Assembly: GCF_003610555.1 (NCBI RefSeq)
Contig: NZ_RAPQ01000008.1
Coordinates: 550,490-614,489 of the forward strand
From: Marinifilum flexuosum
Lineage (GTDB): Bacteria > Bacteroidota > Bacteroidia > Bacteroidales > Marinifilaceae
Direction: 5' to 3'
Length of the DNA: 64,000 nucleotides
In this document: piece after piece, positions 7,786-16,502 of the stretch
How positions within the stretch are numbered: position 1 is the first letter of the stretch
Layout of the letters: every line of letters begins with the position of its first letter
Notes under the pieces: generated by a model
Databases searched by the model: none
What the model was told of the DNA's origin: nothing
What the model saw: only the letters and a program-made list of their open reading frames with translations
Program-made: the position numbers and the translations under genes

Positions 7786-8964
7786 ATGATTAAGCCTAAT
7801 TATAAAACTGAAAATAATATTAAAATGCTTGATGTAGATACCAAATTTGTAGAAGTTATATCAGATGAAATAGAAGACTCTTATTCAAATGATGATTTAT
7901 ATAATATAAATTCTTGGGGAGCGGATCTTTCTTTCAGAGAATTAATTTCCATGTATGAAGAAGATGAGCTATTGAAACCCGAACTTCAAAGAAAATATGT
8001 TTGGGAAAAAGCTGAAGCGAGTAGGTTTATTGAGTCTATTTTGTTAGGCTTACCGGTTCCCAGTATATTTCTAGCTAATACTAAAGATGAGAAAAAATTA
8101 ATAATAGATGGTTACCAAAGGGTAATGACTGTATTTGATTTTGTAAAAGGAATTTGGTCAAAAGATGGTAAGGTATTTAAATTGTCAAATACTGAGAAAA
8201 TAAATAGTAGATGGAGAGGGTTAGCCTTTAACGAATTGGATCGAGCTGATCAAAGGCGAATAAGAAGTTCCACAATTCATGCAATTATTTTTGAACAAAG
8301 AGCTCCTGAAGATAATGATACAAGTTTATATCAAGTATTTGAAAGAATTAATACCGGGGGAAGAGCTTTAATGCCACAAGAAATAAGAAATTGTGTAAAT
8401 CAAGGTGAATTTAATAATGTATTGTTCGAATTAAATCAAGATAAAAATTGGCGTGTACTTTTTGGGAAAGAGTTGGAAGATACACGAATGAGGGATTTGG
8501 AATTTATTTTAAGGTTTTTAGCATTAGATACTGACACAATCAAAAATAGCACTGCTACGGTTATTTCTTTAAAAAAGTATTTGAATGAATTTATGGGTTC
8601 AAAAAATTCACAAAAGGATATAATACTTCAAGAAAGAAAAGAGAAGTTTAAAAAAGTAATGGAATTTATAATGCATAATATTGGGGAAAATGCTTTTTAT
8701 AACATTGTTTCTGGAGAAGAAACCAAGGTGAGAAAAAGATTCTATCCAACTATTTTTGATGCAGTATGTTCTGCTGTTTCAATTGCTTTAAAACGATTAG
8801 GAGACGACATACCAATTAATGATCTAGAAGAGAAAAGAATTTCGATGTTAAAGGATGAGAGGTTCAGAAAATATTCAAGCGAAGGAACAATGCAAATTGC
8901 CCATATCCATGGGAGAATTGATCTAGCACTAACCTATTTATTTGGGATTGGTTATGAGGAATGA
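7786..8964 (+). CDS. DUF262 (ParB/Srx-like) protein
   Basis: About 392 residues. The N-terminal DUF262 domain shows LKPELQRKYVWEKAEASRF, then LPVPSIFLA and the nucleotide-handling motif LIIDGYQRVMTVFDF. The family hallmark FERINTGGRALMPQEIRN follows. DUF262 is the domain of GmrS (type IV restriction) and of many defence proteins. There is no C-terminal DUF1524/HNH nuclease, so it may rely on a partner. The HEPN gene starts inside its last codons (ATG at 8954), indicating tight coupling. An alternative start is ATG 7765. AT-rich compared with the flanking chromosome, consistent with transfer. Confidence 0.88.
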   Translation: MIKPNYKTENNIKMLDVDTKFVEVISDEIEDSYSNDDLYNINSWGADLSFRELISMYEEDELLKPELQRKYVWEKAEASRFIESILLGLPVPSIFLANTKDEKKLIIDGYQRVMTVFDFVKGIWSKDGKVFKLSNTEKINSRWRGLAFNELDRADQRRIRSSTIHAIIFEQRAPEDNDTSLYQVFERINTGGRALMPQEIRNCVNQGEFNNVLFELNQDKNWRVLFGKELEDTRMRDLEFILRFLALDTDTIKNSTATVISLKKYLNEFMGSKNSQKDIILQERKEKFKKVMEFIMHNIGENAFYNIVSGEETKVRKRFYPTIFDAVCSAVSIALKRLGDDIPINDLEEKRISMLKDERFRKYSSEGTMQIAHIHGRIDLALTYLFGIGYEE

Positions 8965-9448
8965 TGATGCCCTTGGTGCTATTACTGCCTGTAGAGAAGA
9001 ATTACAAAGAATTTATCATACCATAGAGGGGCTTGGACATTTAAGTCCTATAGTACCTTTTTTAACGAATTATTCCATCGTTAAAACTTGTGGTACTATA
9101 GAATTTTGCTTTAAAACTATTATTGCTGACATTCATTCGGGACAGAGTACTCAGGTAATTACATATGTTGATAATACTATTAGAAATAGTTCTATGAACC
9201 CTAGTAGAGATAATATTTGTAAAACATTAAAGAAGTTTGATGTAAATTGGAATAGGGAATTTAAGGAAAAGTTAAATGAACACGAGCATAGTCAAAGATT
9301 AAAATCGTCTATTGATTCATTAAATAGTGCAAGAAATGCATTTGCTCATGGCGAAAATCCTTCATCTTCATTTGAAAACATTCGGTCTTATTTTAATGAT
9401 ACCGTTATTATAATGGAGATGTTAGATGAAGTTGTATGTTCAAACTAA
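8954..9448 (+). CDS. HEPN-domain protein (MAE_28990/MAE_18760-like), putative RNase
   Basis: A 164-residue all-helical protein with the HEPN signature R-x4-H in SARNAFAHGEN near the C-terminus, the catalytic pair of HEPN ribonucleases. The frame can be extended to a TTG at 8942, but the ATG at 8954 gives a clean 11-bp overlap with the DUF262 gene. HEPN proteins of this group are, as I recall, often found directly after DUF262 genes. The pair could act as sensor plus RNA-cutting effector or as a toxin-antitoxin-like unit (inference). A hairpin at 9460 follows. Confidence 0.8.
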   Translation: MRNDDALGAITACREELQRIYHTIEGLGHLSPIVPFLTNYSIVKTCGTIEFCFKTIIADIHSGQSTQVITYVDNTIRNSSMNPSRDNICKTLKKFDVNWNREFKEKLNEHEHSQRLKSSIDSLNSARNAFAHGENPSSSFENIRSYFNDTVIIMEMLDEVVCSN

Positions 9449-9459
9449 ATAAGGAGAGT

Positions 9460-9482
9460 CCCCAGATATTGAGTATCTGGGG
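9460..9482. terminator. hairpin between convergent HEPN and restriction genes
   Basis: Stem CCCCAGATA / TATCTGGGG with a 5-nt loop. There is no T-run on the plus side, so termination is less certain. Confidence 0.6.
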
Positions 9483-9502
9483 CATTCATTAATATTACTA
9501 AT

Positions 9503-10228
9503 TTATTTTTTTGAATTAAGTTCTAGGATTTTACCCCAATTAATTGCGCCATCATCATCGCAGAATTCTATAATAAATTCTTTTGTGAATTTATTAATCA
9601 TCTTAGAGTATGATTTTTTAAATTCGTCATTTCTCTCTTTTGCTTTATATCCAAGAGGTTCAATTATATCTTTGTATAAGTTTTCTTCTCCCGAAATAAA
9701 TTCCCAAAATTGTTGTCCACAATATTTGTAATAGTCACCTTTATCTGGATTATTATCTTTTCCATAACAACATCCGTTAACTGAGATAACATTAATCCCA
9801 GAATTACCTGTTCTTAATGCTTTACCCGCGCTTTTATAATATTCCTTAAGCTTCTTTAATGAAGTGCTGTTAGCCCAATTAGGTCCAGACTTTATAGCCA
9901 CTATATATCGAGCTCCATTTAAATCAAACTCTAAATCGATGCCTTCAATTCCAGATTTCCAACCACCATACACTTTGGAGTTAATGAAAATTGCTAAGCC
10001 TTCAAGCCAATCTCCAAAAATTGTTTCCTCATTTGAAGAAACATGGGCATTTACAATACCTTTAACTATATCATTTGCGGTTAACACATTCTTAGCTTTG
10101 AACAGGTATGGGTTTTTTCTTTTCAAAACCTTCTTAAGTTTAAGATTTGCAAGACTATCAATTCTTTTTTGGTGAAAATCACCGATGTGGTTTTCAACGT
10201 AATTTGTTACTTCAGTTAAATCTAACAT
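9503..10228 (-). CDS. type II restriction endonuclease, PmeII-like
   Basis: A 241-residue protein resembling the PmeII family of type II restriction enzymes. A PD-(D/E)xK-like core is plausible: GIEGIDLEFDLNGARYIVAIKSGPNW gives Asp/Glu followed by an A-I-K strand (residues about 96-116, window positions near 9880-9945). It also has ISVNGCCYGKDNNPDKGDY, typical of this group. It is divergent from and 92 bp away from the methyltransferase, whose modification would protect the host. The recognition sequence cannot be read from the protein. Family call moderately strong. Confidence 0.82.
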   Translation of the reverse strand: MLDLTEVTNYVENHIGDFHQKRIDSLANLKLKKVLKRKNPYLFKAKNVLTANDIVKGIVNAHVSSNEETIFGDWLEGLAIFINSKVYGGWKSGIEGIDLEFDLNGARYIVAIKSGPNWANSTSLKKLKEYYKSAGKALRTGNSGINVISVNGCCYGKDNNPDKGDYYKYCGQQFWEFISGEENLYKDIIEPLGYKAKERNDEFKKSYSKMINKFTKEFIIEFCDDDGAINWGKILELNSKK

Positions 10229-10320
10229 GTTTTAGGATATTTAACATTAAAATTCAAATCTAAGTAAAAATTCTTATAGAATAGAATGATGTTGTATATT
10301 TGAGCAATAATTTTTTTTCT

Positions 10321-11802
10321 ATGTCTAAGTTTACGTTTATTGATCTTTTTGCTGGTATTGGAGGCTTTAGGTTAGGCCTAGTATCCAATGGTGGTAAATG
10401 TGTAGGGTTTAGTGAGATTGATCGTGATGCAATTTCAACTTATTGTGAAAATTATGATGAGGAAGAAAGTGAGAATTTAGGAGATATTAGAAAATTAAAG
10501 GAGATACCTGATTGTGATATATTAACAGCGGGTGTACCTTGTCAAAGTTGGTCTATAGCAGGTAAAAATCTTGGTTTTGATGATGATAGAGGACAACTGT
10601 GGAATGATACAATCTATCTTCTGAATAAAAATAGACCAAAAGCATTCATTTTTGAAAATGTTAAAGGTTTAAGAGATCCAAGAAATAGAGAAGCATTTAA
10701 ATACATATTAGATAGAATAAAAAAAGCAGGATATTTTGCTAATTATTATTTAATTAATTCTCATGATTATGGAGTGCCTCAAAATAGACAAAGAGTATAT
10801 ATAATTGGATTTAGGGAAGAATCATATTACGATAAATTTAATATCCCACCTAAAATTCAGGAAGGAAAAAAGCTATACCATTACCTGAGTGACTTGCCAA
10901 ATGAAACTATTAAAAAGGAAAAAATAGATCCAGAAACTCTTTTTGGGGAATATAAACCAGTTGCCAGGACAAAGTTCCAAAAAATGGATGAGTTAAATGA
11001 TTTCTTCTTATTTAATGATATAAGAAATGGCCATTCAACAATTCACTCATGGGATCTTCAAGAAACAACAGAAAGAGAAAAGCAAATTTGTCATTTGTTA
11101 TTGACCAATAGGAGAAAGAAAATTTATGGGTCTTTTGATGGCAATGCTCTGTCTTTTGATCATTTTAAATCTTTGGATTCAGAAATAACTAATGATGAAC
11201 TTAAGGAGTTAGTTAAAAAAGAAATATTAAAAGAAGTAGATTATACTTTTAGGGTAATTGATTTAAATGGCTATTTATTAAGTGCATCGGAAGAGTTGAT
11301 TCTAGAGCATGCAGTTGACGATATACTGAATCTTGAAAAGTTAAAGAATAGTCATGAGTTGAAGAAGAAAAAGGTAAACTATAGAAGAGGACTTGATAGT
11401 TTATTAAAGAAGTCTATAATCTCATCAATTGAGAAAAGATATGATTTTAAAAACTCTAAGATTAGTTCTGGAATAAAAGGAATTAATAGAATCTATTTGC
11501 CTATATCTGATGTTTTTTCAACTTTAGTTGCGAGTGATACTAATGATTTTATTGCAACAAGGAATATTGTTTCAAATACCCCTGAAGATTTTAAAGATAA
11601 ATTCTTAAAGGAAATTGTAGAAAAGAGTAATTATCGTAAAATATCTAAAGAAGAAGCATTGATGATACAAGGATTTCCAAAAGAGTTTAAATTACCAATT
11701 AAGAGAAATCGTTGGATGAAGTTAATTGGTAATAGTGTGTCAGTTCCTGTTATTGAGAAACTTTGTCAAGCTATTTTAGAGACAGGTTTATTTAATGAAT
11801 AA
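10321..11802 (+). CDS. DNA (cytosine-5)-methyltransferase of a type II R-M system
   Basis: A 493-residue C5-MTase with ordered motifs: I DLFAGIGGFRLG, IV AGVPCQSWS (catalytic Cys), VI FIFENVKGL, VIII QNRQRVYIIGF and X LIGNSVSVPVI. Between VIII and IX lies a long target-recognition region. The ATG at 10321 was preferred to a TTG at 10300 because motif I starts within eight residues, as usual. Divergent from the restriction gene and with Vsr 2.6 kb upstream, it completes an R-M plus repair module. Very AT-rich (poly-A/T tracts), supporting horizontal origin. Confidence 0.95.
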   Translation: MSKFTFIDLFAGIGGFRLGLVSNGGKCVGFSEIDRDAISTYCENYDEEESENLGDIRKLKEIPDCDILTAGVPCQSWSIAGKNLGFDDDRGQLWNDTIYLLNKNRPKAFIFENVKGLRDPRNREAFKYILDRIKKAGYFANYYLINSHDYGVPQNRQRVYIIGFREESYYDKFNIPPKIQEGKKLYHYLSDLPNETIKKEKIDPETLFGEYKPVARTKFQKMDELNDFFLFNDIRNGHSTIHSWDLQETTEREKQICHLLLTNRRKKIYGSFDGNALSFDHFKSLDSEITNDELKELVKKEILKEVDYTFRVIDLNGYLLSASEELILEHAVDDILNLEKLKNSHELKKKKVNYRRGLDSLLKKSIISSIEKRYDFKNSKISSGIKGINRIYLPISDVFSTLVASDTNDFIATRNIVSNTPEDFKDKFLKEIVEKSNYRKISKEEALMIQGFPKEFKLPIKRNRWMKLIGNSVSVPVIEKLCQAILETGLFNE

Positions 11803-11834
11803 TTTTAAACCTAATCGGGACATTACAAAAAACA

Positions 11835-11859
11835 AAGGGCAAGCCAAAAGCTTGCCCTT
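11835..11859. terminator. bidirectional terminator at the end of the defence island
   Basis: Stem AAGGGCAAGC / GCTTGCCCTT with loop CAAAA lies between the convergent methyltransferase and the 11880 gene. A-rich sequence on its left provides the minus-strand U-tract. Confidence 0.8.
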
Positions 11860-11879
11860 CTCTATGCAATTTATATCTT

Positions 11880-13895
11880 TTAAAAACTCAATGTAAACAC
11901 AATCAAATCCGCTTTATCCCCTAATCGGGTAACACTAATGGCTACAGAGGTGCCATCGGTAAGCGTGATGTCGTTTAGTTTTACGCCTTGAGGCAAGCTG
12001 AATTCTTTTTCGTTTTTTACAGAGCCCGAATCATCAATCTGAACCAGCTTTAAATTGTTATTGTAGGTACCAGCAATCACGAAAGTGTTATCGGCCAAAG
12101 CCACAATGTGCTCGGGCATGCCACTGCCCGTAAGGTTTAGGGGCGAGTCCCAAAGCTTTTTACCAGAGCTATCGTAAGCTGCGGCAAAGGCTGCATTTTC
12201 TGCTGATCCTGCAAAGAGAACTTGCTTCTTGGCATTCATGCTCACGGCAGTGGCCTGCTGATTCTCGGGCAATAGAATGTCCCATTGTAAATAACCCGCC
12301 TCGTTGATGGCAAAAATCCAGTTTCCGGCTGCAGAAAAAGCAGTGTTCGAAGCGGTATCGCTGGTCAAAGCATACACTTTGCCCTTGTTGGTATAATTGC
12401 GCGACCATAGTTTTTTACCATCGGCATTTAGCTTTACCAAGGCAGGGGTGAACAAGGAGTCTTGGGTGTTTTGGGTATATCCGGCAATTAAAATCTGATT
12501 ATCGGGGTACACCACAAAATCGAGCGCTTCGGCCAAGCTCACCTTCTGGTTGAATAGGTTCTGCCCATTGGCGGATAGCTTGTAAATCCATGCCTGACCT
12601 GCCACACTATCCACAATGGCATTGGTAATGCCTGCCACATAAATTTCGTTCTGCGCACTTACGCTAATCTTGTTTACCATGTCGTCGAAAGGATTTCCCA
12701 GCATCTTGTTCCAAAGCATTTTTCCATTGGCATCTAGACCTAAAATCCAGGAATCGTACATTTCGCCTTCGGCTTTGGGTGTGGCCGATACTACCACCAA
12801 TTCACCATTGGGGCGTGTGGCAATTCCACCTCCAAAATCGTTAAACTCCTGATTGTCGAATCCTTTTACAAAGAGGTAATTTTCCTCGGGAAAGTCTTTC
12901 AAAATCTCATCGCCCAATATGCTGGCCTTTAAATTAAAAATATCGACGAACTGTTTTCCTTCGGGGTATAAAGACACAAATTGGTTGTAAGCCTCGAGGC
13001 TGTTTACACTCTTGGCCCATTCGAAAAGCAATTGCTTCTTTAACAATTTGGCCGCAGCAATTTTCGATGAATTGGGAAAGTCGGCAATATACTTGTCGAT
13101 GGCCTCCAGGGTTTTTGTAGCAGCTGCCTCTTTAAAGGCCATGTCTGCCATTTGTTTTCTCACCTTATTTACCTGCTGTGCCTCGGGATAATTGCTCACA
13201 AAATCGCGCAAGTCTTGCAAGGTTCCTTTACCCATTGCATTTTGGTAAGCCAAATCGTTTCGCAGTTTTGTGGTGATTCCAACCTGTGCCGATTCAGGAT
13301 AATCGTTTAAGAATTGATTAAAGGCATCTACCGAGTTTTGCTTCTCGGCCTCGCGAAATTTAATGTAAGTTAAAATGTGGGCCACATTGGTTTTGTATTT
13401 CGAATCGGGAAATTCTTTCAAGAATCGCTTGGCATGCTCGGCATTGTTCTCCTCCCTCACGAATTTAATCAACTTGTCTTCCAGGTGCAGATATTCCCAT
13501 TCCATGTTTTTATCAATGGGGCGATTCTTGCGCCTTTTGTCTTGTTTGGTGAACCATTCATTTAAAACCTCTTTTTCGTCATCGCTAAACTTAGGCTTTG
13601 CATGGTATGCTTTCTGAAAATAGGCAAAGGCTTTAAAGTAATCTTTGCCGGAATATTTATCGACCGCGTAAAGGGCCGCCAGTCCGATGTTTGCCATTCG
13701 CGAATCAGGCTCTTTTACCAGCACTTTCTCGAAATTTGCCTTGGCCTTGGCAAGCTCAGAATCGATATCGGCTGTGGCCCGGGCTTCCATGCCTTTGAAT
13801 AATGAATTGTTGAATATCCTTTTCGGATTTTGCGCCATGCCAAGCATCGAGATCAGCATGAACAGGATGAGTATATTTATATATTTTGTTTTCAT
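11880..13895 (-). CDS. exported TPR / beta-propeller-like envelope protein
   Basis: 671 residues with a signal peptide (MKTKYINILILFMLISMLGMAQ). The N-terminal half (about 25-330) is helical with TPR-like repeats (KANFEKVLVKEPDSRMANIGLAALY and several 'FLxDYPES' pairs). The C-terminal half (about 335-671) has recurring strands such as LDANGKMLWNKMLG, LNADGKKLWSRNYT and YDSSGKKLWDSPLN, the pattern of PQQ/WD-like beta-propellers. No enzyme residues are evident. It follows the OmpA-family gene in the same direction with 115 bp between them, so the two may work together at the outer membrane or peptidoglycan (inference). Exact family not recognised. Confidence 0.7.
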   Translation of the reverse strand: MKTKYINILILFMLISMLGMAQNPKRIFNNSLFKGMEARATADIDSELAKAKANFEKVLVKEPDSRMANIGLAALYAVDKYSGKDYFKAFAYFQKAYHAKPKFSDDEKEVLNEWFTKQDKRRKNRPIDKNMEWEYLHLEDKLIKFVREENNAEHAKRFLKEFPDSKYKTNVAHILTYIKFREAEKQNSVDAFNQFLNDYPESAQVGITTKLRNDLAYQNAMGKGTLQDLRDFVSNYPEAQQVNKVRKQMADMAFKEAAATKTLEAIDKYIADFPNSSKIAAAKLLKKQLLFEWAKSVNSLEAYNQFVSLYPEGKQFVDIFNLKASILGDEILKDFPEENYLFVKGFDNQEFNDFGGGIATRPNGELVVVSATPKAEGEMYDSWILGLDANGKMLWNKMLGNPFDDMVNKISVSAQNEIYVAGITNAIVDSVAGQAWIYKLSANGQNLFNQKVSLAEALDFVVYPDNQILIAGYTQNTQDSLFTPALVKLNADGKKLWSRNYTNKGKVYALTSDTASNTAFSAAGNWIFAINEAGYLQWDILLPENQQATAVSMNAKKQVLFAGSAENAAFAAAYDSSGKKLWDSPLNLTGSGMPEHIVALADNTFVIAGTYNNNLKLVQIDDSGSVKNEKEFSLPQGVKLNDITLTDGTSVAISVTRLGDKADLIVFTLSF

Positions 13896-14010
13896 TTTAT
13901 ACCATTTATATATTTAAATGAGCCGGTATAATGCCGATACATATTCAAAGGGGCTTTAGAAGTGAAACGCACTAAAGGCGTATTCTGAATAGTAATCGGT
14001 AAGTTGGGGC

Positions 14011-15402
14011 TTATTTTTTTAAGACTAAAAATTCCACACGGCGATTCTTCGAGCGTCCTTCATCGCTTTGGTTGGTATCAATGGGTCTTGAAGCTCCGTA
14101 TCCAGCCGCTTTCATTCTGTTGGGATCGATTCCTTTGCCAACAAGGTAGTTCACCACCGATTCGGCACGTCGCTGACTTAAGCCCTTATTCAACTCATCA
14201 GATCCCTTGCTATCGGTATGTCCGCTAATCTGAATCTGGCTCACCATTCCTTCGTTTAAGAAATTGGCCACCTTGTCGAGCTCTTCAAAGGAAGTGGGCA
14301 GAAGGGTACTTTTGTTGAATTCAAAGAAGATATTGTCGAGAATCAGGGCAGCTCCTTCTTCAATTTGTTTGAGCTCTTCGGTAAACAAATCTTTAGGCAA
14401 CTCAGGCTCTACGAAAGTAATGCTGCCTTGCGAGTGGCAATTGTTTTGGTCACTTACGTGATAGGTATAGGTTCCCGCCTGCAGGTTGGTCAATTTTGTG
14501 ATGTCTTTCGATCCATTGCTCCAATCGATGTTGTAAGGAGGCTGTCCGCCAGATATTCCCAAACTAATTACACCATCGTTTATAATTTTACTGATTTGGC
14601 CCGTTACCGGATTTTTACCTCCTGTGTAAGAGGAATCAATCACCACGGTCTCCAATCCTTTGGGAACACATGCACATGAGGTACAATCTACCAGGGGACG
14701 AATCTCAAAATCGTCGAAAAAGTAGTAAGCGTATTCTTTGCCTTTTTTGTTCTTGGTATCGCGACCCGTTACCACATAATTGGTGTTTTCATAGTTCTTA
14801 AAGTTTCCTACAATAAAGTACTCCTCGTAACCTTGGGCAGTATAAACCATACAGAACTGGGCCCACTCTTCGGTATTGTCTAAAAACAGGCCTGCCTTAT
14901 TGCTCAAGTGAGCCTTAAAAGTCAAATGGCTTTTGTTGCCGTTGGCCACTTTTGTTTCAGAAAAATGAATGCCCAACTGGTCAACCGCAAACTTACTTCC
15001 CGATGCCAATTTGTACCAAAAAGAAACGCAATACTTCTGGCCTTCAACCATAGGACTGCTTAAAGTCCCTTGAAAATACTCCCTAAAATTGCGATTGCTT
15101 CCACTTAGAATGGCACCCATATAGCCTTTGCCAGTTTTGGCTTTGCTGTAGCCTGCAAAATTATCGGGCACGCCTACTTCTCCTTTGCTACAGGCATTAA
15201 AATAATCAGGTGTGGTAAAGGATGGATAGGTCCAATGTGGAATCAACTTGTGGGTCTTGTCCATAAAGGTGTAGCTCTCGGGGCATTTTTCATACTCTTC
15301 GAAACTAGGATTAAGCACCATATTCTCTTCCTGGGCATAGGATGCAAAGCAGGTAAAAACAGCACTCAATACCATGAGATACTTTCGGTAAATGTTCTTC
15401 AT
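14011..15402 (-). CDS. OmpA-family peptidoglycan-binding outer-membrane protein
   Basis: 463 residues. Signal peptide MKNIYRKYLMVLSAVFTCFASYAQ; the ATG at 15402 was chosen because an 18-codon upstream extension would spoil it. A beta-sandwich region opens with NMVLNPSFEEYEKCP (about 25-220), as in many Bacteroidota OmpA proteins. An SprB-like repeat follows (ISLGISGGQPPYNIDWSNG, about 290-350). A C-terminal OmpA domain (about 360-463) includes IQISGHTDSKGSDELNKGLS and SKNRRVEFLVLKK, which bind peptidoglycan. The start of the following gene lies 115 bp beyond its stop. Role: envelope anchoring or adhesion; ligand unknown. Confidence 0.88.
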   Translation of the reverse strand: MKNIYRKYLMVLSAVFTCFASYAQEENMVLNPSFEEYEKCPESYTFMDKTHKLIPHWTYPSFTTPDYFNACSKGEVGVPDNFAGYSKAKTGKGYMGAILSGSNRNFREYFQGTLSSPMVEGQKYCVSFWYKLASGSKFAVDQLGIHFSETKVANGNKSHLTFKAHLSNKAGLFLDNTEEWAQFCMVYTAQGYEEYFIVGNFKNYENTNYVVTGRDTKNKKGKEYAYYFFDDFEIRPLVDCTSCACVPKGLETVVIDSSYTGGKNPVTGQISKIINDGVISLGISGGQPPYNIDWSNGSKDITKLTNLQAGTYTYHVSDQNNCHSQGSITFVEPELPKDLFTEELKQIEEGAALILDNIFFEFNKSTLLPTSFEELDKVANFLNEGMVSQIQISGHTDSKGSDELNKGLSQRRAESVVNYLVGKGIDPNRMKAAGYGASRPIDTNQSDEGRSKNRRVEFLVLKK

Positions 15403-15498
15403 TACAAGTAAAGTTATAGTTAAGTCTTTCTCCTTCAATGTCAAATGTATTAACAAAACATATTCTATACAATATTATGGCAATTAAATATTAAAATA

Positions 15499-15755
15499 GC
15501 CTGAAAGGCTAATAGCAAAAGCATAGGGCGGAGCCCTATGAACACAATGTATTAGAAAAGAAGCCCTGCAAGGGCGGGAGCCCAACAGGACTCAAATGAT
15601 GTAGATGGATTAAAAAATATTCCTCCAGATAAATCTGGAGGCAATTCAAAATCTGGAGGCAATTTAGGATCTAGATGAATTTTATTGAATTGCATCTGGG
15701 GTGAATTGCCTTGGGTTTGAATTGCCTCTGAATTGCCTTGGGCTTTAGCCCAAGG
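15499..15755. repeat. composite palindromic repeat, copy 1 of a 266-bp tandem pair
   Basis: Hairpins in order: GCCTGAAAGGC (15499), CATAGGGCGGAGCCCTATG (15522), GCCCTGCAAGGGC (15563), CCTCCAGATAAATCTGGAGG (15622), half-copies, CCTTGGGCTTTAGCCCAAGG (15736-15755). It matches the copy at 5.3-5.6 kb in order and spacing. Confidence 0.85.
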
Positions 15756-15764
15756 ATCACAAAT

Positions 15765-15958
15765 AGCCTGAAAGGCTAATAGCAATAACATAGAGCGGAG
15801 CCCTATGAATAGGATGTATTAGAAAAGAAGCCCTGCAGGGGCGGGAGCCCAACAAGATTCAAATGATAGGAATGCATTAAAAAATATTCCTCCAGATAAA
15901 TCTGGAGGCAATTCAAAATCTGGAGGCAATTTAGAGGCTAGATGAAATTTTTATAGAA
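15765..15958. repeat. composite palindromic repeat, copy 2, truncated at its 3' end
   Basis: The same hairpins recur 266-267 bp later (15765, 15788, 15829, 15889). The last stem is missing, replaced by the nested palindrome that follows. Confidence 0.85.
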
Positions 15959-16133
15959 AGGGGCGCTAGCCCTGCCGTCTTCGTAGCAAAAAGAATCATC
16001 AGTAATAATTAGGGGCGCTAGCCCTGTAATCTAATCATAATCGATAATTCTAAATCAAAAGATATCAGGGCTAACGCCCCTATACATTATCATTGCTCAA
16101 AATGGCTACGAAGATCATAGGACTAACACCCCT
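15959..16133. repeat. nested inverted repeat AGGGGCGCTAGCCCTG
   Basis: The outer pair runs from AGGGGCGCTAGCCCTGCCG (15959) to an inverted diverged copy ending ACTAACACCCCT (16133), and both carry the word CTTCGTAGC / GCTACGAAG. The inner pair runs from 16011 to 16081 (CAGGGCTAACGCCCCT). This is a palindrome within a palindrome, without any ORF. Confidence 0.8.
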
Positions 16134-16502
16134 GAATTGCCTCGGGTTTCAACCCAAGGGAACAAATCATGTTTTAAAACATCCTATCTGAATTTATTCT
16201 AAATACAAACTGCATAAAACGATGAGATTATCTTTTTATCCGAAAAGCGCTACGACGTTTGTGTAATGGGGTATTCAGAGTTTATTATCTTTTACTATGA
16301 ATTAAAACACATCTAGATATCTAAACATAACGGGAGTCATAGAAGCCTATATTTCATATATTTATTAGATCTATTGAAATCTAACTCTTTAATAGATCTA
16401 TGAAACGTCCATGATTACAGGGAATGATCGCGCTACTATTAGAATCAAAACCCGAATCATCGGAATGTTCCATCTGCAAAAAAGAAAACCAAAAAGTCAC
16501 AG
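16134..16502. promoter_or_regulatory. nap operon upstream region with inverted repeat
   Basis: After a last CTCGGGTTTCAACCC-type stem (about 16140-16160) the region is AT-rich and gene-free. AGATCTATT (16367-16375) and AATAGATCT (16391-16399) form a perfect 9-bp inverted repeat about 105 bp before the first operon gene, a candidate operator. No FNR-type TTGAT-N4-ATCAA site was seen. Confidence 0.4.

Noticed and set aside
10300-10320. TTG start of the methyltransferase
   Set aside because: The ATG at 10321 places motif I at the usual distance; the extra residues (SNNFFS) look like upstream DNA.
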